DNA of 47,392 bases from Falsiroseomonas sp. (GCF_030695085.1 NZ_JAUYTS010000161.1:1-47392), one strand, 5' to 3'; positions 30,558-39,355 are shown, counted from the stretch's first letter. Program-made: numbers and translations. The notes: generated by a model not told the origin, from the sequence alone.

Positions 30558-30931
30558 GCGCGGTCGCCCCTACCCAGGCGGACGGCCTGCCGGACACCGA
30601 GCGTTGGGAGGCCGATGGCGCTGCCATCTACCTCGCCGGCACATCCTACCGCATCGCCATGGTCTTCGGCCCGCCGGCAATCCTGGGGAGCGAGGAACGC
30701 GACTGCAGCGCGGTGGCGCGGCAGGCGCAGGTCTATGCCCGCATCATGGCGACGGCGCCGATCATGCTGGCAGAGCTGCGCCGGGCCGCTGCGACGTTCC
30801 GCGAATATGAGCACCACCACCGCGCCAAGCCGGATCCTGTGAAGGCGGAGCGGAACGCCACGCTGGCCCGGTCGATCGAGCGCGTGCTGGCGCAGGCCGA
30901 TGGCCTGGCGCCGATCGAGGTGCCGGCATGA
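30554..30931 (+). CDS. Hypothetical phage protein
   Basis: 125 residues. N-terminal ERWEADGAAIYLAGTSYRIA then a helix-rich body (QAQVYARIMATAPIMLAELR, RAAATFREYEHHHRAKPDPV). The ARIMATAPIMLAEL pattern is common in small phage early proteins of unknown role. Overlaps neighbours by ATGA. Confidence 0.68.
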   Translation: MSAVAPTQADGLPDTERWEADGAAIYLAGTSYRIAMVFGPPAILGSEERDCSAVARQAQVYARIMATAPIMLAELRRAAATFREYEHHHRAKPDPVKAERNATLARSIERVLAQADGLAPIEVPA

Positions 30932-31098
30932 CGCCGCGCATCATCCTGATCTGGACGGACGTCTTCACCGGCCGAGAGGTCGCGCGGGACGTGTTCGCCG
31001 CCCATCCGCGCGAGCGAGTCGCAGCCTATCAGCTGACCCGGATGCGCGCGAACCCGCAACTCGACTGTCGATTCGTGGAGGAACCCCATCATGGCTGA
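30928..31098 (+). CDS. 56-residue hypothetical protein
   Basis: MTPRIILIWTDVFTGREVAR then DVFAAHPRERVAAYQLTRMR; a compact beta-alpha unit. ATG overlaps the upstream stop (ATGA) and its 3' end overlaps the next gene by 8 bases, where GGAGGA serves the downstream start. Function unknown. Confidence 0.6.
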   Translation: MTPRIILIWTDVFTGREVARDVFAAHPRERVAAYQLTRMRANPQLDCRFVEEPHHG

Positions 31099-31609
31099 CG
31101 GAATGATCCCCGGGCTTCGCGCCGATGGCGCCTTGCCCTTCTGCGAAACCCACCGCGCGATGCTGGACTTCATCGCGACCAGCAGCGGTGGCGGGCATAT
31201 CGACCGCACCATCCTGTCCGCCGCGCTGCGCGCTGCGGCCGCGCACCACTCGGTCTTTGCGGCGCCGACCCGCCTGCGGGTGGCGATCCTGGATGGTCGG
31301 CAGCAGGTGTTCCTGTGGCCGGAGGAGGCGCGGGCGGTGCTCGACGTGCTGCCGCCGCCACCGGCGCCGCCCCCGGCTCCGGCCTGCCTGGCCACCGCCC
31401 GCCGCGCGATGATCACCCGCGCCTACGAATGCTTCGCCCTGGCCGAATCCCTTGGCGGTCCAGGCGCGGCGCCGGGCGCGAGCGACCGCGCCAACCGGAT
31501 CGGGGAGCGGATGCTGCTGGATGCGCTGGCGCTGGATGATGCCGCGGCACCGGTGTTGCAGCAGGTCCAGCGGATATTCGGCCGGCACGCCGGGAGCATT
31601 GCAGCATGA
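31091..31609 (+). CDS. Hypothetical phage protein
   Basis: 172 residues. LPFCETHRAMLDFIATSSGG then IDRTILSAALRAAAAHHSVF, a central Pro-rich hinge (PPPPAPPPAPACLAT) and a helical C-terminus (DRANRIGERMLLDALALDDA). GGAGGA lies 8 bases before the ATG. No family recognised. Confidence 0.66.
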   Translation: MADGMIPGLRADGALPFCETHRAMLDFIATSSGGGHIDRTILSAALRAAAAHHSVFAAPTRLRVAILDGRQQVFLWPEEARAVLDVLPPPPAPPPAPACLATARRAMITRAYECFALAESLGGPGAAPGASDRANRIGERMLLDALALDDAAAPVLQQVQRIFGRHAGSIAA

Positions 31610-31962
31610 GCACCGGGGTATCGGAGGCGCTGCTGGTGCGGCGGCTGCGGGAGGCGCGGCTGCTGTGCGATGCCGGGCACCTGACCCTGCGGCAGATCGC
31701 GGTGCTGGCCCTATCGGCTGGGCCGGATGAGAAGCTGCGGACCGTCGCGGCGATGGCCGGGCACATGGAGACACATAAGCCGGCGGTGACGCGCGCGGCG
31801 GATGCGCTGGAGAAGCGCGGCTTCCTGCGCCGGCGGTTTAATCCGAAGGACCTGCGGGTGGTTTTCCTGGACATCAGCGCGGACGGCCGGCTGCGCCTGG
31901 CCAAGGTGATGGCGGCGATGGCCGGCGACCCGCCGCCCGAGACGCTGCAGGTGGCAGCATGA
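31606..31962 (+). CDS. MarR-type winged helix protein
   Basis: 118 residues. LTLRQIAVLALSAGPDEKLR then TVAAMAGHMETHKPAVTRAA and DALEKRGFLRRRFNPKDLRV, with FLDISADGR, is a MarR winged helix (helices, recognition helix KPAVTRAADAL, wing RRRFNPKDLRVVFL). Dimer helices are partly missing, so it is shorter than cellular MarR (about 140). Could regulate this operon or host genes. ATGA overlaps on both sides. Confidence 0.8.
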   Translation: MSTGVSEALLVRRLREARLLCDAGHLTLRQIAVLALSAGPDEKLRTVAAMAGHMETHKPAVTRAADALEKRGFLRRRFNPKDLRVVFLDISADGRLRLAKVMAAMAGDPPPETLQVAA

Positions 31963-32222
31963 GCGCGGCATTCCCGATCGAGCGCGGCGCGCCGCCGCCT
32001 GCTGAGACCCGGGGGCGGCCAAGGTCCGAGGTCTCCGCCACGCTGCGAGCTATGGAGCCGGGCGACGCGGTCACCTTTCCAGCGGAAATCGAGCGCAAGC
32101 TGGTTCACAGCGCGGTCCACTACATCAACAAGGCGTCGGCCTCTCGCAAGTTCACCGCTCGCAAGGTGGCTGGTGGCAACCGCGTCTGGTGCCTCGCCGT
32201 GCAGCAGGATGCCGGGCCATGA
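31959..32222 (+). CDS. Hypothetical early protein
   Basis: 87 residues. RSEVSATLRAMEPGDAVTFP then VHYINKASASRKFTARKVAG and NRVWCLAV. This small beta-rich domain with a basic hairpin recurs in phage early regions and may bind nucleic acid; no function assigned. Overlaps by ATGA on both sides. Confidence 0.68.
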   Translation: MSAAFPIERGAPPPAETRGRPRSEVSATLRAMEPGDAVTFPAEIERKLVHSAVHYINKASASRKFTARKVAGGNRVWCLAVQQDAGP

Positions 32223-33061
32223 GCGCGCCGGATCGCGCAGCCTGGCCGCCGTCCTGGCACGCTATCGCCGCGGCGGTACAGAAAGCGGCCAAGGAAGGCC
32301 GGCCGCTGGTCAACCGCATCGATGTCGCCCGCGCCACCGGCCGCCAAGCTGGCGCCACGATGGATGATGTGGATGCCATGATCGCCGCAGGCGCCCTGAT
32401 CGGCGAACGCCAGCGCGGCACCGCCGGGCCGAGCCGCCACCGCGTGGCGGACAGCCTGGAATGGACCGCCTGGCCGTCACCCACGCCCCTGCAAGTTCTG
32501 GTGGCGGAGGAGGATGGGTTGGTGCTGGGCGCGCTGCGGAGCGCCATCGCCAGCGGAACGAGGGTTGTGTCGTTACGTGAATTCGTGCGCGCCGCGGGCA
32601 TTCCGGAGGATCGCACCAGGCGGGTGACGACGCGGCTGCTGGTGCGGACCATCGAGCGCGAGGTGCGGGAGGTGTCTCCGCCCGAGTTCCGCTTCCGGAT
32701 CATCGGCACGGAGATGGTCACGCCGTGGGTGCCGATGCTCTACGCCGATGGCGTGAAGCGCGTGCCGAAGCCGGCCACCACGGGCAGCCTTGGCCTGAGC
32801 GGAAGGGGCAAGTTCCTCCATCCGGTGCAGCAGGCCAGGCGGGATGAAAGCCGGCGCATCCAGAACCACCAGCGCCGCATGACAGCAGCCGTGCGGCAGT
32901 CGGAGGAGGAGTTGAACGCGCTGGTCGCGGAGCACATGCGCCGCCATGGCGTGACCTTCATCCGGCCTACGCATGACGGAGGTCCCGCGCCGGCGCCGGT
33001 CGGTAGCCGCGGCGGCATGATGTCCATCAGCGATGGCGTCAGCATGGCGAGGCGCCTGTGA
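32219..33061 (+). CDS. Hypothetical phage protein, basic C-terminus
   Basis: 280 residues from ATG 32219 (MSAPDRAAWPPSWHAIAAAV). N-terminal winged-helix-like region (VNRIDVARATGRQAGATMDD, VDAMIAAGALIGERQRG), a middle VSLREFVRAAGIPEDRTRRV with TTRLLVRTIEREVREV, and a basic C-terminus (RRDESRRIQNHQRRMTAAVR). Probably DNA-associated; not recognised as a family. Confidence 0.66.
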   Translation: MSAPDRAAWPPSWHAIAAAVQKAAKEGRPLVNRIDVARATGRQAGATMDDVDAMIAAGALIGERQRGTAGPSRHRVADSLEWTAWPSPTPLQVLVAEEDGLVLGALRSAIASGTRVVSLREFVRAAGIPEDRTRRVTTRLLVRTIEREVREVSPPEFRFRIIGTEMVTPWVPMLYADGVKRVPKPATTGSLGLSGRGKFLHPVQQARRDESRRIQNHQRRMTAAVRQSEEELNALVAEHMRRHGVTFIRPTHDGGPAPAPVGSRGGMMSISDGVSMARRL

Positions 33062-33912
33062 TGCTGTTCACCCCAACCACCCGCGCCACGCCATCCCGCA
33101 ACCGCAAGGATGTGATGCGCGCCGTGCGCGCCGCCCTGGCCGGCGCCACCGACGCCCTGCCGGACCGGCCGCACCCGGAGGCGTTCCTGCGCGATTTCGA
33201 GCGCCGGGCCGAGCATCGGGCGCCGTGGCTGTTCGACCGCGATGCGGAGGGTGTGGCGGCCTCGGTGGTACATGCCGCCTTGCTCGGCCTGCCGCTGGAT
33301 TGGGAGGCCAGCGATCTGGTGCAGGTGGCCGGCGGCGCCGTGCGGCTGCGCGTGCTGCGCTTCGGCCTGGCCCATTGCCTTGGCCAGGTGCTGGACCACC
33401 CCCTGATCCAATCGGCCGAGATGCACGCGCGGGATGTCTGGACGGAGATCGAGACCCGCACCGGGCAGAAGGTCATCCGCACGCCGGGCACCGACGCGGA
33501 CCGCGGCCCCATGGTCTTCGCCTACGCCAGCATCGGCAAGCACCTGGCTGGCTGGCACGGCAAGGTCACGGTCGAGGATGCCGCCGCGCGGATCGCCGCA
33601 CGCGGCCTCCCCTGGGTGGAGGATGTCGGGGAGATCGCGCGGATGATGGCGCTGGCCGAGGCGGCGGAGGTGCCGCTGGCCGAGCTGCCGGAGCGCTGGC
33701 CCGCGGTGGTTCGCTGCCGCCGCGTGATGGCGCTGGCCTGCGGCGAAAAGCCGGGCGCGGCCGCGCCGGTTGGCAGCGTGGTGCCGGAGGCAGCCCGGGC
33801 GCGCCGCGCGGCACAGGCCGCGATCCTGCGCCTGTCGGGCCTTTCCCGGAAGCCGAAGTGGCTGCGCGACCAACTCGCCGAGATCGCATCCGGCCTGGGG
33901 GAGGCGGCATGA
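33061..33912 (+). CDS. Hypothetical protein, weakly RecT-like
   Basis: 283 residues. AEGVAASVVHAALLGLPLDW resembles the N-terminal region of RecT-type annealases (xxxVVxAALLGLxLxP), and FAYASIGKHLAGWHGKVTVE follows; the rest is alpha-helical with a basic end (RLSGLSRKPKWLRDQLAEIA). The RecT idea is tentative since other RecT motifs are not evident. ATG overlaps the upstream stop as TGATG; the in-frame GTG at 33058 is an alternative. Confidence 0.65.
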   Translation: MLFTPTTRATPSRNRKDVMRAVRAALAGATDALPDRPHPEAFLRDFERRAEHRAPWLFDRDAEGVAASVVHAALLGLPLDWEASDLVQVAGGAVRLRVLRFGLAHCLGQVLDHPLIQSAEMHARDVWTEIETRTGQKVIRTPGTDADRGPMVFAYASIGKHLAGWHGKVTVEDAAARIAARGLPWVEDVGEIARMMALAEAAEVPLAELPERWPAVVRCRRVMALACGEKPGAAAPVGSVVPEAARARRAAQAAILRLSGLSRKPKWLRDQLAEIASGLGEAA

Positions 33913-34031
33913 GCCGAACCCGCACCACCCTGCTGGCGCATTGCCTGCCGGGCCTGGCCCTCGCCGCCGGCGCCACCGCGCTGGCCGCGACCATCCTGTT
34001 GACACTGTTCGCGGAGGCCTCTGCGCCATGA
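33909..34031 (+). CDS. 40-residue single-pass membrane peptide
   Basis: MSRTRTTLLAHCLPGLALAA continuing as one hydrophobic helix (GATALAATILLTLFAEA). ATGA overlaps on both sides support translation. Function unknown. Confidence 0.6.
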   Translation: MSRTRTTLLAHCLPGLALAAGATALAATILLTLFAEASAP

Positions 34032-35179
34032 CGCTTTCCATCAAGACGACCGCCGGCATCCTGGCGCAGGCCCTGATCACCACCGGGCGGGTGACGGAGA
34101 AACGGAACACGATTCCCGTGCTCGGCATGGTGCTGCTGCGCGCGGATCAGGATGGCATCCGGCTGGACGCCACCGATCTGGATATTGCGCTGACCTTGCC
34201 GGTGAAGGGCAATGTTGTCGCCCCGGGCGCGGTACTGCTGGATGGCGGCAAATCCCTCCGCACCATGCTCTGCGCCGCGCCGCCGGACGACATGGTCACG
34301 GTAACGCAGGAAGATGCGCGGGTGGTGGTGACCTGCGGCCCGCTTCGCATCGAGGAGGATGCGGTGCCGGAGGAGGAGTGGGCGACCTTCATCGAGGCGG
34401 CAGCGGAAGATGTCACCGCCACCATCCAGATCGCCGCGCGCGATCTGGTCGCGCTGATGGAAGCGGTCTGGCACTGCATCTCCACCGAGGAGACCCGCTA
34501 CTACCTGAATGGCATCTGCTTCTCGGCCGAGGGGCAGGAGCTGCTGCTGGTGGCGACGGATGGCCATCGGCTGATGAGCACGCAACTGCCGGTCCTGCGA
34601 GGCCCGGTGCCGCTGCCGAACATGATCGTGCCGACAAAGCTGTGCCGCTTCCTGCGGGAAATGCTGCCGCAGGTGCAGGGCGACTGGCCGATCGACCTGT
34701 CCTTCACGCCGGAGCGGAACCGCGTGGTGATCAACGCCTGCTTCTGGCGCATCGCCGCGAAGACGATCGACGGGACGTTTCCGGAGTGGCGGAGGGTGCT
34801 GCCGAAGGCGGAGGTGCTGCGATCACCGCTGGTGGTGCGCCGGCCCGAATTCCTCGCGGCGATGCTGGGCGCGCTGACCGCCGGCCGGCCACACAGCCAG
34901 CCAGCGTGGTTCCGGCCGAGCGGCGGGGTGCTGCACATCGACCTGAAGGACGATCGGGAACCCGGCCGGACGGTGCTGGTGAAGGTGCCGGGCGACGCGG
35001 CCGAATGGCAAGCGCCGGAGGGCGCGGCGGGTTTCTGCGCGCAACTGCGCTACGTGGCGGACATCTGCCAGGCGATGCCGGGCGGGCTCGAGATGCGGCC
35101 GAATGTCGATCCGGATGGCCCGGTCGAGATCAGGGGCCAGCGCAACCTCGGCGCCCTCATGCCGATGAAGGGGCGTTGA
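34028..35179 (+). CDS. dnaN: DNA polymerase III beta subunit (sliding clamp), phage-encoded
   Basis: 383 residues, close to the cellular length (~370). Domain markers: RNTIPVLGMVLLRADQDGIR with ATDLDIALTLP (domain 1), ETRYYLNGICFSAEGQELLL then VATDGHRLMSTQLPV (domain 2), and a C-terminal NLGALMPMKGR equivalent to the cellular MPMRL end. A ring clamp of this type tethers polymerases to DNA. No phage DNA polymerase is visible, so it presumably redirects host polymerase III or other clamp-binding enzymes to phage DNA. Overlaps neighbours by ATGA and TGATG. Confidence 0.93.
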   Translation: MTLSIKTTAGILAQALITTGRVTEKRNTIPVLGMVLLRADQDGIRLDATDLDIALTLPVKGNVVAPGAVLLDGGKSLRTMLCAAPPDDMVTVTQEDARVVVTCGPLRIEEDAVPEEEWATFIEAAAEDVTATIQIAARDLVALMEAVWHCISTEETRYYLNGICFSAEGQELLLVATDGHRLMSTQLPVLRGPVPLPNMIVPTKLCRFLREMLPQVQGDWPIDLSFTPERNRVVINACFWRIAAKTIDGTFPEWRRVLPKAEVLRSPLVVRRPEFLAAMLGALTAGRPHSQPAWFRPSGGVLHIDLKDDREPGRTVLVKVPGDAAEWQAPEGAAGFCAQLRYVADICQAMPGGLEMRPNVDPDGPVEIRGQRNLGALMPMKGR

Positions 35180-35493
35180 TGATGGGAAGGAAGCGGGGTT
35201 ACGGCAGCATCACGGTGCATGTCGAGGAGTGGGTTCGCGTCGAACTGGACGACGTCTTGGAAGATGTCGGGGACGATGTGCTGCGCCAGGAATGCGCGAG
35301 GCGCGGGATCGCGCTTGCACCATCCATCGATGGCCCGGAGGATATGCGCGACCTGGCCGAGGCGGTCCGGCGCGCCGCCGAACGCGGCGACCTGATGGAC
35401 CTGGATGTGCAACTCCGCGCGCTGATGGATGCCGCTGGCGTGCCGCGCCTGCGGATCCCGGGTCGCGCCGCGGATGAGGCTCGGACATCGTGA
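35179..35493 (+). CDS. Hypothetical acidic protein
   Basis: 104 residues. MMGRKRGYGSITVHVEEWVR then VELDDVLEDVGDDVLRQECA and MRDLAEAVRRAAERGDLMDL. Small early protein with an N-terminal strand-rich part (VHVEEWVRVELDDVLEDV); the pattern is common in alphaproteobacterial phages but without assigned role. Starts TGATG-coupled to the clamp gene. Confidence 0.66.
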   Translation: MMGRKRGYGSITVHVEEWVRVELDDVLEDVGDDVLRQECARRGIALAPSIDGPEDMRDLAEAVRRAAERGDLMDLDVQLRALMDAAGVPRLRIPGRAADEARTS

Positions 35494-36083
35494 CGGACCT
35501 GATTTCGACGGTCGCGCCGGCCGTGCGCGGCATGCTCGGCGCCGGCGCACCGGAGGTGCGGCTGGCCACCGACGACTTCAGCCCCTGCGGCCATTTTCGG
35601 TACCGGCTGGACTACTGGTGGCGGTCTGGCGTGCAGCCGCTGCTGGTGGTGGGGCAGAATCCGTCGAAAGCCAGCCACCAGCGCACGGACCCGACCGCGC
35701 TGCGCTGCGCCCGTCGCGCGCACCGGGCCGGGCTGGGTGGCCTGGTCATGCTGAACATGTTCCCCCGCGTCGCGACCGACCCTGCGGACCTTTGGGCGGC
35801 GGGCGAGGATGTGGCGGAGGAGGCGAAGAACATGTTCACGATCCGCAACGCGCTGATCGAGAACATCGACGCGCCCGTGCTGTTCGCCCCGGGTGGGGAC
35901 CCGCATCCGCGGCATCGCGCACAGGCGGCGAAGGTGGAGGCGATTCTGCGGGGGAAAGGGGTGGACCTTCTCTGCCTCGGCACCACCGCCGCCGGCCTGC
36001 CGCGCCACCCGAGCCGCCTGGGGTACGACGTGCCGATGGTGCCGTGGACCGGCAGTTTCGCGGTGGGAGGAAGCGCGGCATGA
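35490..36083 (+). CDS. DUF1643 protein
   Basis: 197 residues, GTG start overlapping the upstream stop (GTGA). FRYRLDYWWRSGVQPLLVVG then QNPSKASHQRTDPTALRCAR and GLGGLVMLNMFPRVATDPAD are diagnostic of DUF1643 (GxNPSxAxxxxxDPT, lNlFp), with NIDAPVLFAPGGDPHPRHRA. DUF1643 is related in fold to uracil-DNA-glycosylase-like enzymes, so a base-processing role is possible, but none is established here. Confidence 0.88.
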   Translation: MTDLISTVAPAVRGMLGAGAPEVRLATDDFSPCGHFRYRLDYWWRSGVQPLLVVGQNPSKASHQRTDPTALRCARRAHRAGLGGLVMLNMFPRVATDPADLWAAGEDVAEEAKNMFTIRNALIENIDAPVLFAPGGDPHPRHRAQAAKVEAILRGKGVDLLCLGTTAAGLPRHPSRLGYDVPMVPWTGSFAVGGSAA

Positions 36084-36604
36084 GCTACGCGCAGTACGAC
36101 CACGCCGGGTGGGCTGAGGCGAACGGCGCGGCCGCCAAAAGCATGGGCGCGAAGCCGCGACGCGACCGGGATGGCAACGCCGTCGGCTGGGGTGCGATGC
36201 CAGAGAGGCTTTCGCCGTTCCAGGCGCGCGTCATGAACATCATCGGCTTGTCGCTCGGCGGCATCTACAATGCGCCGATCGCCTGGGATCGGGTGGTGTG
36301 GGGCACGGCGGGTGCGCGCTTTGAGCACATGCATGTGCCGCTGAGCTACGGCCACCTCTCCACCTTCGATAGCCGCGGCCTGACGCTGCTGGTCCTGGCC
36401 TGCCACGCCGCGCGCATTCGCATGAGCATCTCGCCCTACGGCACACGCGGCCTGATGCTGAGCTTCAGCCAGCGCGATAGCGGCATCACGACCATGGGCG
36501 GCCACCCGGACGTCCCGGAGGCCGTCGCGGCCTTCGATGCCTACCTCGGGCCGGATCACCGCATCGCCTATCGCGAGCCGGCCGTCGCGGGCGAGGCCGC
36601 CTGA
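36080..36604 (+). CDS. Hypothetical phage protein
   Basis: 174 residues, MSYAQYDHAGWAEANGAAAK. YNAPIAWDRVVWGTAGARFE then HMHVPLSYGHLSTFDSRGLT and VLACHAARIRMSISPYGTRG. Aromatic/His-rich and soluble; not recognised. Couples to the methyltransferase by TGATG. Confidence 0.68.
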   Translation: MSYAQYDHAGWAEANGAAAKSMGAKPRRDRDGNAVGWGAMPERLSPFQARVMNIIGLSLGGIYNAPIAWDRVVWGTAGARFEHMHVPLSYGHLSTFDSRGLTLLVLACHAARIRMSISPYGTRGLMLSFSQRDSGITTMGGHPDVPEAVAAFDAYLGPDHRIAYREPAVAGEAA

Positions 36605-37518
36605 TGCGCGCTATCGACCTGTTTGCCGGCGCCGGCGGCTTCACCGAGGGCGCCACCCAGGCAGGCGCCACGGTGGTCTGGGCTGCCAACCACTGGCAGG
36701 CCGCGGTGCAGACGCATGCCGCCAACCACCCGGCCACCGAGCATAGCTGCCAGGACCTGCACCAGGCGGACTGGCGGCGCGTACCGGCCCATGACCTGCT
36801 GCTGGCCTCGCCCTGCTGCCAGGGGCACACCCGGGCTCGCGGCAAGAACACCCCATCGCATGACGCCAGCCGGAGCACCGCCTGGGCTGTTGTCTCCGCG
36901 GCTGAGTACCACCGGCCGGCCGTGATCGTTGTGGAGAATGTTCCGGAGTTCCGGTCCTGGCTGCTCTTCGCGGCATGGCGGGAGGCGATGGCGGCGATGG
37001 GCTACACCCTGTCCGCCCATGTGCTGGATGCCGCTGACCATGGCGTGCCGCAGCACCGGGAGAGGCTGATCCTCATCGGCACCCGCAGCCGCGCGCCCTT
37101 CCGCCTGCCGCTGCGCATGCAGCAGCACCGGCCTATCGCGGCCGTGCTGGATCTCGGCGCCGGAGCATGGTCTCCCGTTGCCACGACACGGCGCGCGCCG
37201 GCCACGCTGGCACGGATCGCTCGGGGGCGGGCCCGCTTCGGTGACCGCTTCCTGATCCCCTACTACGGCAGCGGCAGCGGCCTGACCGGGCGCAGCCTGA
37301 CCCGGCCGATCGGCACCATCACCACCCTGGCGCGATGGGCCATCGTGGATGGCGACCGCATGCGAATGCTGTCCGTGGACGAGACGAAGGCGGCCATGGG
37401 CTTCCCCGCCGGCTATCGCCTGCCGGCGCAGATTCGCCCCGCGATCCAGATGCTGGGCAATGCCGTGCCGCCGCCGATGGCGCGGGACGTGATCACCGCA
37501 ATCCGGGAGGCCACATGA
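36604..37518 (+). CDS. C5-cytosine DNA methyltransferase
   Basis: 304 residues. Motif I DLFAGAGGFTEG (5-16), motif IV LLASPCCQGHT with catalytic Cys72 (the usual SPPCQ reads SPCCQ), motif VI VVENVPEF (110-116), motif VIII PQHRERLILIG (150-159), motif X MLGNAVPPPMA near 286. Complete and probably active 5-methylcytosine enzyme; the target domain between VIII and X is short (about 100 residues). No cognate nuclease is adjacent, so it likely protects phage DNA against host restriction. Confidence 0.95.
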   Translation: MRAIDLFAGAGGFTEGATQAGATVVWAANHWQAAVQTHAANHPATEHSCQDLHQADWRRVPAHDLLLASPCCQGHTRARGKNTPSHDASRSTAWAVVSAAEYHRPAVIVVENVPEFRSWLLFAAWREAMAAMGYTLSAHVLDAADHGVPQHRERLILIGTRSRAPFRLPLRMQQHRPIAAVLDLGAGAWSPVATTRRAPATLARIARGRARFGDRFLIPYYGSGSGLTGRSLTRPIGTITTLARWAIVDGDRMRMLSVDETKAAMGFPAGYRLPAQIRPAIQMLGNAVPPPMARDVITAIREAT

Positions 37519-38135
37519 TGCCGGTTGATAGGCCCATCATCTTCTCGGAGCCGATGATCCGCGCGCTGCTGGAAGGCAGGAAGACGCAGACGCGGCGGGT
37601 GATCAAGCCGCAGCCGAAGCTGTTCGACGTGGCTCCCGGGGTGCCGTGCGAGGTGGCCCTGGAACCTTGTGACGACGAGCCCTGGCCGCGCATAGCGCTG
37701 GGCCGCGTCATCAAGCGGCAGGAGGTCCGGTACCGGACCGGCATGCGGCTGTGGGTGCGGGAGAACTGGTGGACCAGTTGCATCCACGACGGCGATGCGC
37801 CGCGCGACCTGCCGCGCGATGCGCCGATCTGGTTCGTCACCGACGATGGCGCGCGGGCCTGGGGAACGCAGCGCCCATCCATTCACATGCCGCGTTGGGC
37901 TTCGCGGATGACGCTCACTGTCACCGATGTGCGGGTCCAGCGGCTGCACGCCATCAGCCGCGGCGATGCAATGGAAGAGGGCTGCCCCTTCCCGAACATG
38001 GCAAGCGGACCCAATCCGCGCGATTGGTTCGGCGACTTGTGGAACAGCATCCACGGCGCCGACGCCTGGAAAGCCAACCCCTTCGTGGTCGCCGTGACCT
38101 TTACCGTCGAGCGGAGGAACGTCGATGCCCAGTGA
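37515..38135 (+). CDS. ASCH-like phage protein
   Basis: 206 residues. PIIFSEPMIRALLEGRKTQT then RRVIKPQP, RLWVRENWW, RPSIHMPRWASRMTLTVTDV and RVQRLHAISRGDAMEEGCPF match a widespread phage family with an ASCH (PUA-like) core, often labelled morphogenetic or hypothetical. ASCH domains bind RNA or modified bases; the TQTRRV motif after the first helix is typical. Function in phages unknown. Overlaps by ATGA. Confidence 0.85.
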   Translation: MMPVDRPIIFSEPMIRALLEGRKTQTRRVIKPQPKLFDVAPGVPCEVALEPCDDEPWPRIALGRVIKRQEVRYRTGMRLWVRENWWTSCIHDGDAPRDLPRDAPIWFVTDDGARAWGTQRPSIHMPRWASRMTLTVTDVRVQRLHAISRGDAMEEGCPFPNMASGPNPRDWFGDLWNSIHGADAWKANPFVVAVTFTVERRNVDAQ

Positions 38136-38556
38136 TCTCCTTGCCGAGCTCCCCGTGCCGCTGAGCGACCAGATCGCGGCGGTCCAGCGCGAGATCGCGA
38201 TGCGCCAGCGCGTCTATCCCCGGTGGGTCGCCGCCGGGAAGATGACCCAGGCGAAGGCCGAGGCCGAGACGCGGGGCATGCAGGCGGTGCTGGATACGCT
38301 GAACCAGGCCGAGTGGGCGCTGCGTGCCGCCACCGGCCCGCAGGGGCAGCCGATCCGGACGCTGGACGCGAACGATCCGCTGGCCGGGCTGGTGCCGGCC
38401 GACCTGACGGAGGCGCGCAGGATGATGGCCCGCAAGGATGGTTGTGCGGCCGGCCTGCAACGGCGATTCATCTGGGATCAGCAGCGCGCGATCGATGTCG
38501 CGGCCGCGCTGCGGGATGAACAGGCGGCAGCGCAATTCGAGGGGAAAGCGGCATGA
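38125..38556 (+). CDS. Hypothetical phage protein, helical
   Basis: 143 residues. QIAAVQREIAMRQRVYPRWV then GKMTQAKAEAETRGMQAVLD is a helical hairpin found in many phage early genes; the rest (LVPADLTEARRMMARKDGCA) is helical too. Overlaps the ASCH-like gene by 11 bases. No defined function. Confidence 0.7.
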   Translation: MPSDLLAELPVPLSDQIAAVQREIAMRQRVYPRWVAAGKMTQAKAEAETRGMQAVLDTLNQAEWALRAATGPQGQPIRTLDANDPLAGLVPADLTEARRMMARKDGCAAGLQRRFIWDQQRAIDVAAALRDEQAAAQFEGKAA

Positions 38557-38879
38557 CCGACATGACGATAGCTGCCCTGCTTGATGAGGCGGAGAAGGCG
38601 CAACGCAAGGGGCACCTGGTGCTGGCGCGGGCGCTGCGAGACGCATCCGACCGCATCGGTCTGGTTCAGCACGAGCGCGACACGCTGCGCACCGCGAACT
38701 CCGTGATGGCCGGCGAGCTGGCGGCGCTGCGGGGGCAGCTCGATGTCTCCGACGCCTACGCAGCCGAGGCGAACCCGTCCCAGGTTCCGAGCGTGTGGCA
38801 ATTGCAGAACGCGCTGCTCCGAGCCGCGATCTCTGCCGCCTCGCCGCCAGCGGCGCCTGCCGGGGAGCTTGGCGCATGA
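38553..38879 (+). CDS. Hypothetical coiled-coil protein
   Basis: 108 residues. LLDEAEKAQRKGHLVLARAL then RDASDRIGLVQHERDTLRTA and MAGELAALRGQLDVSDAYAA form two amphipathic helices. No family recognised. Overlaps by ATGA on both sides. Confidence 0.66.
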   Translation: MTDMTIAALLDEAEKAQRKGHLVLARALRDASDRIGLVQHERDTLRTANSVMAGELAALRGQLDVSDAYAAEANPSQVPSVWQLQNALLRAAISAASPPAAPAGELGA

Positions 38880-39355
38880 CCTCGCGATGGGACAACCACT
38901 TCCTCGGCCTGGCCGCCGCACATGCGGCCATGAGCAAGGATCCGAACACGAAGGTCGGCTCCGTCATCGTCGGGCCGCGGCGGGAGCTGCGCTCGGCCGG
39001 CTTCAATGGCTTCCCGCGCCTGATCTGCGATAGCCCGGAGCGGCTGAACGATCGGGAGACGAAGCTCAGCCTGATCGTGCACGCGGAGTGCAACGCCATC
39101 GTCCAGGCAGCGCGCGTTGGCGTGCCGCTGGATGGCTGCACCTTGTACCTGGCCGCCACCGACGACACCGGCGCGATCTGGGGTGGCCCGCCCTGCACCC
39201 GCTGCACGGTGCATGTGATCCAGGCCGGCATCACCACCGTCGTGTCGCGGCCGCAGAAGGCGGTGCCGTCCCGCTGGCATGCAGACCTTGCCGTTGCCCG
39301 AGGGCTGCTGGCGGAGGCGGGGGTGGAGTATCGGGAGGTGGCGCACCATGGCTGA
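38876..39355 (+). CDS. Deoxycytidylate (dCMP) deaminase
   Basis: 159 residues. Zn-dependent deaminase signature: His69 and Glu71 in IVHAECNAIVQAAR, Cys107 and Cys110 in GGPPCTRC. DPNTKVGSVIVGPRRELRSA and GFNGFPRLI are family conserved. It converts dCMP to dUMP for thymidylate synthesis, raising the dTTP pool or lowering dCTP; no thymidylate synthase is in the window. Overlaps by ATGA. Confidence 0.93.
   Translation: MTSRWDNHFLGLAAAHAAMSKDPNTKVGSVIVGPRRELRSAGFNGFPRLICDSPERLNDRETKLSLIVHAECNAIVQAARVGVPLDGCTLYLAATDDTGAIWGGPPCTRCTVHVIQAGITTVVSRPQKAVPSRWHADLAVARGLLAEAGVEYREVAHHG

Noticed and set aside
33061..33912. RecT annealase as a firm call
   Set aside because: Only the AALLGLPLD-like segment matches; other RecT motifs are lacking, so kept as hypothetical.
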